Made by a program: the position numbers and the translations under genes
Assembly: GCA_019671135.1 (NCBI GenBank)
Contig: JAHRHY010000003.1
Coordinates: 3,038,001 to 3,102,000 of the forward strand
Direction of reading: 5' to 3'
Length of the DNA stretch: 64,000 nucleotides
Source of the DNA: Linnemannia hyalina
Lineage: Eukaryota; Mortierellomycota; Mortierellomycetes; Mortierellales; Mortierellaceae
Notes under the pieces: model-generated
The model's input: only the letters and a program-made list of their open reading frames with translations
What the model was told of the DNA's origin: nothing
Databases searched by the model: none
In this document: in pieces, positions 57,252 to 64,000 of the stretch
Position numbering within the stretch: the stretch's first letter is position 1
Layout of the letters: the number at the start of each line of letters is the position of its first letter

Positions 57252-58700
57252 TTATGTCTTCTTGTGCCAGACGAGCTTGTATCCTTCCTGAGCTTCTGGG
57301 TCGACATACTTGGCCAAGCCCAAAGTCTTGAAGCGCTGGTCGATCAAGAGACCTTTGGAGAGCTCGACAATGACCAGGACCTGGAGGTGTGGGCAGTAGA
57401 GCAGGGCCTCGAAGAATCGACTCGTCGTCGCGCCGGGGGCGACCAGGTGCAGCTGCTCCAGACGCTTGCAGTTCTTGGCCAGCGCAACAAGGGACTCCTG
57501 TTTATAGGCCATCCCGCTGATAGAGGTTCCTGCGCGGGGGATAATGAGGTTGCGGAGGTAGCGAAGCTTAGACAGGGTTTGGAAGGAAACGTCCGAGATC
57601 TCGTTGGCGTCTAGAAGCGAGATGTATTCCAGTCTGACGCAGTTGGCAGTCAGTTCGAGAACAGCCTCGTCATTGATCTTTGGCTTGACGGACTCGATCC
57701 AGGAAACATTGAGATGGCGCAAGTCGGGGCAATGTCTGGCAAACTCGATCATCTCGGTCGCGCCCAGTCCTTCGTCTGAATCCAGCAAGACCAACTTTGT
57801 CAGGGCTTTTCCACAGGTGCGAGCGAGCTGCTGGAAAGTTTCTGCGGGAATGTTCTTGCAACGCTTGAGCACTAATTCCTTGAGGGGGTTTGTGTGGGTC
57901 GCAAAGATGTGGAAGGGGTGGCCCTGGCCGACGGGGAGGACAGGGCAGATGTAGTTGGCGAGGGAGAGCATGAAGAGGCGGCGGCAGGACTCTGCAAGGG
58001 AACCCCAGGGAATCAATCCTTCCTCGTTCTCTGTCGAGACCTGGCGTCCAGTTGCAAAGACGAGCGTGAGGTCGCCCAGGCGTTTGCTGCAGTGCTCGGA
58101 GAGGGCGAGGACGACGTCGGGAGTGATCCAGTTGATGACAAACTGGCCGTTCTGCTTGTCGACTACGTCGTGCGAGTCGATAATCTCGATCCGCCGGACA
58201 AACTCGCCGTACTCGTGGGTCGACGAAAAGTCGGCGTTCTCGGTCTGCTGAAGGAAGACGTTGAGCTCCTCGCCGGCTTTCCATCCATGGAAGGTGCGTT
58301 CCTGCCAGAGAAGGGGTGACGCGATGGCGTTCCAAGTTTTGCAGACGAGCGAGACTGGTCCGAGGTTGTTGTAGATGGTGTGGGTCCGATGGTTTAGATA
58401 GTCATAGTGCTGGACAGCCAAGTAGCCAAAGATGTAGCGCAGGAGGGATGGTTTCAGGGAGTGAATCCCTACAGGACGGGCGCCACTGTCCTGGTGTTCC
58501 TGAGCCTGTTGGAGGAGGTCGGCGGTGGAGTTGTTGTAGGAGGCGTTGGAGGCGGTGCTGTATCCGGAGGTGGAGAAGTAGGCCGGGTTGGAGTACTGGT
58601 ATGGGTCTGAGAGCGGGCCCTTGGACGACTGGGCCTGAGAGTTTGCTATTGAGATGGCCTCGATCGACCGTTCCAAGTCCAGGGTGTTTTCCAGGGCCAT
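57252..58700 (-). CDS. F-box/LRR protein
   Basis: Single exon, 482 aa. Residues 1-75 are polar (Ser/Gln/Tyr-rich). An F-box-like motif spans about 80-135: HSLKPSLLRYIFGYLAVQHY followed by LGPVSLVCKTWNAIASPLLW, with the typical Trp at the end. The rest is LRR-like: CSKRLGDLTLVFATGRQVST, CRRLFMLSLANYICPVLP, NPLKELVLKRCKNIPAETFQ, CGKALTKLVLLDSDEGLGAT, CPDLRHLNVSW, CVRLEYISLLDANEISDVSF, CKRLEQLHLV. Likely role: SCF ubiquitin-ligase adaptor; partner Skp1 and substrate are inferred. F-box genes form large families in these fungi; a broken relative lies at 49.4-51.4 kb. The start ATG follows a CT-rich leader. Confidence 0.88.
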   Translation of the reverse strand: MALENTLDLERSIEAISIANSQAQSSKGPLSDPYQYSNPAYFSTSGYSTASNASYNNSTADLLQQAQEHQDSGARPVGIHSLKPSLLRYIFGYLAVQHYDYLNHRTHTIYNNLGPVSLVCKTWNAIASPLLWQERTFHGWKAGEELNVFLQQTENADFSSTHEYGEFVRRIEIIDSHDVVDKQNGQFVINWITPDVVLALSEHCSKRLGDLTLVFATGRQVSTENEEGLIPWGSLAESCRRLFMLSLANYICPVLPVGQGHPFHIFATHTNPLKELVLKRCKNIPAETFQQLARTCGKALTKLVLLDSDEGLGATEMIEFARHCPDLRHLNVSWIESVKPKINDEAVLELTANCVRLEYISLLDANEISDVSFQTLSKLRYLRNLIIPRAGTSISGMAYKQESLVALAKNCKRLEQLHLVAPGATTSRFFEALLYCPHLQVLVIVELSKGLLIDQRFKTLGLAKYVDPEAQEGYKLVWHKKT

Positions 58701-59654
58701 CTTGATTCGTGGTTTGGTACTTGACTTTGGTTCTTGCTACGCGTGGTAAGGCGGAGGAAAGGGGAGGAAGAGGAGGAAGAGTAGGAGAGGAGTGCGGGGA
58801 TGACCAGAGAAAGAGAGCCGATGCGAGAAAAGGAGATGAAGAGGGTTGAGGGGGGATGGGAAGGAAGGAGAATAGAGAAGACAGAAGAAGAAGAAAAAGA
58901 AGAAGAAGAGAAAGGAGGGGAGATGATGATGAACACAGTCAATGGACGTGAGAGCGAGGACGAGGAGGAAGGAGGATTGGTGTGTTGGAACGGTGGAGGT
59001 GGTTGTGGCTGAAAAACAAGAGGAGGTGAGCCCATGGACGGATACAGAAGAAAATTTCATATGGAATTGGCACGCTCCCAGGCAGTTGTGTATTGTGGGT
59101 GCCGATGGATACATTCTGGTGAAGGAAATTGGACTTTGACATCAGTCCATCGGCACAGCAACACAGCAAGGGCTGTTGACTCCAATTGAAGGAGGCAACA
59201 AGAAATAAGCAAGCAAAATAAACGGCAAGGCAGAAACGCAGGTGGACAGGCACAGAACCCAAGCACGATTCATGTTTCAATAAGCACAAGGCAGCAGCCA
59301 AGCAAGGGTGAACCCAACGATTTCATATCTCACTTGTCCATCCTTGCCTACACTTCATACTTGACAATCCTTGCCTACATTTCTTACTTGACAATCGCTA
59401 TCTCCACATCCCTCTAGTCAGTCTTGGCCTACCTACTCTACCTATTCTACTTGTTAATACTTGTCTACATATCACCCTCATCATCCTAATCCACACACTA
59501 GACAAAGTGGTTGTTTTTGGTACTTTTTTACTCTTTTTTAAAGACAATGAAAAAATGATATAGATGAGATGTAGTGGGATATGCTGAAGGTAGGAAAATG
59601 AAAGAAAAACGAAACAAAGCCATAAGCCAAATGTTGACAATATAACCATACGCT
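58701..59654. other. Intergenic, F-box leader and RLP24 3' region
   Basis: About 950 bp. The first ~300 bp are a strongly pyrimidine-rich minus-strand leader. A small tandem repeat (CTTGCCTACA/CTTCATACTTGACAATC type) occurs near 59335-59400. No gene is seen. Confidence 0.5.
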
Positions 59655-60623
59655 TTAGGACATGTCGACGTCCATGAGCTTGGTCTTTTGTGCAACCTTC
59701 TGGACCTGGGGCAGGTTCTTGATGGCGGGGGTGTCGACCAGATGGATGTGCTTCTGGATAAGAGCCTGGTTCTCGGTCCTCTGGCGCAACTTGTTGCCCG
59801 ACATCCTGTTCTTGTAAAACACACGCTCGCGCTTGGCCTTGATCTCCTGCGATCTCTTCAAAGCCCTGATCGTCGTCGCCATCAAGTCGCGGTCGTATCT
59901 GACTGGAATGTTGCGGCGCTTCTCGAACTGGAACGTCGAGTCCTATTGGCATAATAAGCAAGAAAAATGACTTTGTTAGGAATGCGAATGATAACTGCGG
60001 CACAATCGACCTGAACTGGACTGGACTGAATTGGGCAGAGCAAGAATAGATAGTCCTGTTTCCTGTGTAATGAAAATTCTAAGAGGGTACGTACGATGGT
60101 CATCTCCTTGCCAGCAGACTTGCGGAAGGCCTTGGTCCAGCGGACCTTACGGGGGTTGCGCTTCATCTTGAAGTTCTTGTGGCATTTTGATCTGCAGAAG
60201 CGGAAGGTCTAAATTGTATCAAACAAAGAGGTAGAGGTTTGTTAGGTAAGAAGTAGTAATAGAATGGCTGCTTTCTTGCCTCTTCGTTGATATATGCTCC
60301 TGCCTTGCCCTGACCGACTTAATAGATGAGTTGGGTTGTTGAATGTCGATTATTTCAGGGTCCTTGGCAGATATACTTGATATCCTGACTAACTGGCAGA
60401 GATGCTCGGCATTGGCGGTCTATTCTCTCTCACTCAGTCCTGTACAGTAGGCTCTTCTTCTTCATCCATCGAGAAGTGCTGTCTCCTGAAGAGGAAAGAG
60501 TATCTGCTTTGTCGACTCGGTGTGGCTGTCCTGTATGTTTACCTTGGAGTCGTTGCGGACGAACATGGTGCCGTGACCGGGGTAGCAGGTCGACGAGCAG
60601 AAATAGCACTTCTCCAAACGCAT
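59655..60623 (-). CDS. RLP24: Ribosome biogenesis protein RLP24 (eL24-like)
   Basis: Exons 60623-60543, 60208-60095 and 59942-59655, all phase 0, give 160 aa. The N-terminus [20 protein letters not shown] plus [20 protein letters not shown] is the eL24/RLP24 zinc finger (CxxC...CxxxC). [20 protein letters not shown] then [15 protein letters not shown] separates RLP24 from the ribosomal protein eL24 itself. A helical basic tail with [20 protein letters not shown] ends LMDVDMS. In yeast Rlp24 joins nucleolar pre-60S particles, holds the eL24 site and is removed by the AAA-ATPase Drg1; its C-terminus recruits Drg1. The length is slightly short compared with yeast (about 200). Confidence 0.93.
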
Positions 60624-61578
60624 TGTAGATTATAAGATGTGTGTGTAAGAGTAAAAAAGGGGAGGAAAGGGAAGAAAGGAAGGAAGGTGGTCGATGTTCG
60701 TTTGTTGTTAGGAGGAGTGATGACAAAGTGACAGCGGACAGAGGAGAAAAGAGAACAGAAGACGGTTGAGACAAAGTCAAAAGGCAGGAAAAAAAAAAAA
60801 AAAGAAAAAAAAAAAGCACAAGGACTGCCTACTTGCACTGAGTGCTATTCCATTTAACAGGGACATGTTTACATTTTTCTGCGCGAGGACTGCTGTTTTC
60901 TTTCTTGATGTTAATGGTCACCTGATAAAAATACACGTGATGGTTGTGTCCCAGCCCTTCGTCACCCTGGCCACTTTTTTCACTTCTTCCCTCCTTGCAT
61001 CCCTTCTCTTTTGCACTCGCTTTTTCTCTGTGGCTCGTCGACCCCTTCAGTTCATTCTTACCATCACCTCGTTCAACTCCTACGCCACTAAAAAGCTATA
61101 CATCCCTTCAACAACAACGGCGACGCGTCTTTACCGCCTTCGAATCATCCTCCTCCTTCACATCAACAACCTCTTTTCAATCCTCCCTTTCGCACTGCAG
61201 GTCATTCCCTCCCTTTATTTCAGGACTCGCTCTGTTTGTTTTTTGGTACACCGCCGCACAATCGACCGTTGGCACTGTTGACTGATTGTCTGCCTTGTCC
61301 GGTCTGCCCTGTGTTTCTTCTTTCTTCCGCTACCTCCACCTCTTGGGCACACACTTCCCGTCTTCTCTGGCCCGGCCTGGTCTGCCGAACCATACCGATA
61401 ACAACAATTGCGTCTTACCGGCCTAAACAAAACGACCAACACAGGACACAGAGAACGGACAGGTCAGACATCGAGCAAACAACTACGCCTGGACTGACCG
61501 TTTGACGCAAGTCTCCCTACCGACTACCACCTTTACTGAACACACAACAACGGCGACTGCAACAACCAGGCACACCCC
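60624..61578. other. Divergent leader region between RLP24 and the zinc-finger gene
   Basis: 955 bp. It holds an A-rich run (about 60789-60815) and a long pyrimidine-rich plus-strand stretch (about 60950-61360), probably the 5' UTR of the zinc-finger gene. No coding feature is seen. Confidence 0.5.
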
Positions 61579-63486
61579 ATGGAGAATACCGACGCCTCGA
61601 GCACTGCCTCTTCCCCTCACAGGGGAGTGAGTCCCACTGCCAAGGACATCGAGGCCGTGGCCGCTGTGACAGCCCAGGCTCAAGCCCAGGCCTTTCCTGC
61701 CACTCTCTCTGATGCGACCGCCGATATCCTGGCTCTGACCAAGGCCCTCACCACCCCAATCGAACATATTATGCCTGAGGACCCTGCAACCACTGTCTCG
61801 GAACAAGTCATCGCCGCCGTTGCCTCACCCTTGGTCGAGAACAACCCAGTCGTGACCGCCGCAACAGAGTCTGGACTTTATCAAACACAGGACAGCGAGT
61901 CGGCAGCAGCAGTGGCAGCAGTGACGGCAGCGCTCACACCCTCCTCAGGACAGCAATCCCTCCATGACCATCAGACCCCAGAGAGTCATCATCAACAAGC
62001 AGCAGTTCGGGAGGACCACGAACAAACATCCAAGCCTATGGACTGGACCAACGCCGACGATGTCAACAGCGCCTATAACCAGGTCCTTTCAATAAACGCC
62101 CAAAAGGAGAAACCCTTGGGCAAGCGGACAGCTCAGGAAGCCTTTGAGCAGGATGAGGCCGCAAGAGCACTTCAGCTCATTGCGCTCTCACTTGGCGCGC
62201 CCAGCACTTCAAGCGCCAACACGGGCACCAGCATGGATGCGACCACAGCTGCTATTGCCGCGTCTATCTCTGGAGCTGAGCACAAGGAAACCCACGTGGT
62301 AACGGACCCGGCTACCGCAGCGCAGTTACAGCAGGGCATGGAAGGTGTCCTGAAGACCCAGGAGACAGCGGCGTCGGTGACGGATACCCTCATGTCGATA
62401 TCACGGGCCATCAACTTTCCTTCCGAGTCGTCATCCTACTCCAAAATTCAGGACAGCACCGATGCATTCACGCAGGCTGTTATCAACGCTACGCAGATGG
62501 AGATGAACAAGAACAAGGAGCTCGCGACACTTGCCAACAGTCTCGGTAACAGCAATGGCAGCAAGGAAGGTCACATGGACACGAGCGGTCTGGAGAAACT
62601 GAGTCTTCATCACGAAAACCGAGCTGCTACTGGCGACCAGTCGACATCAGCAGCGGCAGCATCAGGAGGAGCGCCAACGACATCCGGTTCCAATCAAGGA
62701 TTCTCGTTCGAGATCGACAAGGTCACTGGCAAGGCGTTGATCAAGTGGACGGAGCCGAGCGAATCGAGTACAGAGATTCACGATGCAGATGCGCGCGCGA
62801 TTCAGCAGGCACTCCACACCTTGATTGTCAACAGTGGAATCGGTTTGTCAGACTTGGGAGTAGCTAACGCTGAACTATTGGGAGCAGCCCCACCACTCGG
62901 ACAGTTCCCAGCCCAGGGTTCACAGTTCGGAACAGCACAGGATTCAGCAACTCCCAAGGCTCTACCACCAGCTCCTCGGAAAAAGCGACGACCAGCAACA
63001 ACGTCAACTGCAGCCAGCGAGAAGAATACGGCAGCATCGATCCCAGAGGGCGCGGCGTCATTTCCCTGCGAGTTCCAGGGCTGCAACAAGGTCTTTGCGC
63101 GTCTCTACAACCTCAAGTCTCATTCCAAGACACATACCAACGAGAGGCCTTTTGTGTGCGCTCATTGCGATCTGGCGTTTGCTCGAGGACACGATCTGAA
63201 GCGACATGTCAAGGTCCACGGAGGCGAAAAGCCGTTTACGTGCAGTGGTTGCTCAAAGTCATTTTCCCGCCTGGATGCTCTTGGTCGCCATCGGGCCAAC
63301 TCTAAAAACCGTGCTGGATGCCAATCGATCAAGGATGCGCTTCCTCTTCCTCTTCCACCAGTGACGATTTCAGAAACCATGGTGGCTGCGGCATCTAGTA
63401 TCCCTATCTCGGCACCTCCCTCTATTCCTGGATCCGCTTCTGCCTCTGCCCCCGCATCTCCACCCCCTCCTCCTCCACCCGCATAG
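61579..63486 (+). CDS. Crz1-like C2H2 zinc-finger transcription factor
   Basis: Single exon, 635 aa. Residues 1-490 are disordered, rich in Ala/Ser/Thr/Gln, with many acidic residues (potential activation region). Three C2H2 fingers lie at about 494-580: FPCEFQGCNKVFARLYNLKSH, then FVCAHCDLAFARGHDLKRHV, then FTCSGCSKSFSRLDALGRHR. The RLYNLKSHxxTHTNERPFVC link and the SRLDALGRH third finger are typical of Crz1/PrzA calcineurin-responsive factors, which enter the nucleus after Ca2+-triggered dephosphorylation. I did not identify a clear PxIxIT calcineurin-docking motif, so regulation by calcineurin is only inferred. The protein ends in a Pro run (SPPPPPPPA). The ATG is in good context (CCCCATGGAG). 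A KRTAQEAF segment and KKRRPA near 470 are possible nuclear signals. Confidence 0.85.
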   Translation: MENTDASSTASSPHRGVSPTAKDIEAVAAVTAQAQAQAFPATLSDATADILALTKALTTPIEHIMPEDPATTVSEQVIAAVASPLVENNPVVTAATESGLYQTQDSESAAAVAAVTAALTPSSGQQSLHDHQTPESHHQQAAVREDHEQTSKPMDWTNADDVNSAYNQVLSINAQKEKPLGKRTAQEAFEQDEAARALQLIALSLGAPSTSSANTGTSMDATTAAIAASISGAEHKETHVVTDPATAAQLQQGMEGVLKTQETAASVTDTLMSISRAINFPSESSSYSKIQDSTDAFTQAVINATQMEMNKNKELATLANSLGNSNGSKEGHMDTSGLEKLSLHHENRAATGDQSTSAAAASGGAPTTSGSNQGFSFEIDKVTGKALIKWTEPSESSTEIHDADARAIQQALHTLIVNSGIGLSDLGVANAELLGAAPPLGQFPAQGSQFGTAQDSATPKALPPAPRKKRRPATTSTAASEKNTAASIPEGAASFPCEFQGCNKVFARLYNLKSHSKTHTNERPFVCAHCDLAFARGHDLKRHVKVHGGEKPFTCSGCSKSFSRLDALGRHRANSKNRAGCQSIKDALPLPLPPVTISETMVAAASSIPISAPPSIPGSASASAPASPPPPPPPA

Positions 63487-63949
63487 CTCCCTTGATATTG
63501 TTTATTAACTCGTTTATTTTCCTTTCTTTTCCTCAAAAACACCTCTTATTAAAAACACACGACAAAGAAGAGCACATCTACTTTGTTACATTATTAGCCA
63601 AATTGATAACGTTTTATTTCTGAGCAGTAGAGTAAGGATGTTTGTCATGGTCGAGGACGCGGTCAAACGCGAGACGCGTTTTTGGTTGTTTTGAATTGTG
63701 CACATAAAAAATCAACAAGCCACCACGTAACAGACACATAAAAGCAGCTCAGATCGAAGCAAATTTTTTTTTCTCTTTCTTCTTCATCCTCTTCACACCT
63801 CCCCTTTCCTTCCACTTCTCTTTTCCCATTCACCTTTTTCACCTTGACCCTATCTTCCTGCCCCAATCCTCCTGTCAGTCGTACAAACTTCGTAAGGTAA
63901 ACATCACTTCCTCTCTCTTTTCTTTAGTTCCTCCTCACAACTTCATATT

Positions 63950-64000
63950 ATGTTTGCATCTGATGATTACATAGTTCACCCGACATTGAACCAGGTTGGC
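63950..64000 (+). CDS. Possible start of a gene cut by the window edge
   Basis: An ATG at 63950 opens a frame (MFASDDYIVHPTLNQVG) that runs off the window without a stop, after a pyrimidine-rich leader. The stretch 63487-63949 otherwise shows nothing beyond the 3' UTR of the zinc-finger gene. Seventeen codons are not enough to name a family. Confidence 0.3.
   Translation, partial: MFASDDYIVHPTLNQVG

Overview
This is a eukaryotic window, almost certainly from a filamentous fungus. Most genes are split by short introns with GTRNGT donors, YAG acceptors and CTRAY-like branch sites. The best-fitting group is Mucoromycota, and Mortierellomycotina (Mortierella/Linnemannia-like) is my guess, because Crinkler-type effector-like genes sit beside Mpo1-like, Snapin and HGSNAT-like genes and the leaders are very pyrimidine-rich. 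The lineage is an inference; no rRNA or other marker gene is present.

Left part (0-38.7 kb), housekeeping genes: a tail-to-tail pair of heparan-glucosaminide-N-acetyltransferase-like membrane proteins (0.16-5.5 kb); a PKA catalytic subunit with a 2.5 kb first intron and an in-frame open extension after its stop codon (8.0-12.6 kb); an Mpo1-like dioxygenase; a LITAF-domain protein; a 6.8 kb stretch with no convincing gene (16.7-23.5 kb); a divergent COX7a-like / ribosomal uL23 pair; a reticulon; a C2-domain phosphatidylserine decarboxylase (PSD2 type); an unrecognised 1108-residue protein; and a Snapin-like BLOC-1 subunit divergent from it.

Middle part (38.7-56.8 kb), accessory region: two nearly identical Crinkler-type genes (ubiquitin-like header, P-loop NTPase, restriction-endonuclease-like C-terminus) form the arms of a ~3.4 kb inverted repeat separated by ~9 kb. 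Copy B (minus strand, 53.4-55.9 kb) looks intact. Copy A (plus strand, 40.4-43.0 kb) has lost its second-intron acceptor and the first Walker A glycine. A third, heavily decayed Crinkler relic with an 81-bp internal duplication lies just outside copy A. Around and between the arms are broken genes (lipase, F-box/LRR, acidic protein), a small membrane protein and a metallo-beta-lactamase-fold protein. A direct 31-bp motif and a 12-bp hairpin mark the inner edges of the arms.

Right part (57.2-64 kb), housekeeping again: an F-box/LRR protein, the 60S biogenesis factor RLP24, a Crz1-like C2H2 transcription factor, and possibly the start of another gene at the window edge.

Exon coordinates were derived by hand from splice signals and reading-frame continuity. 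All product names rest on motif recognition, not on searches.
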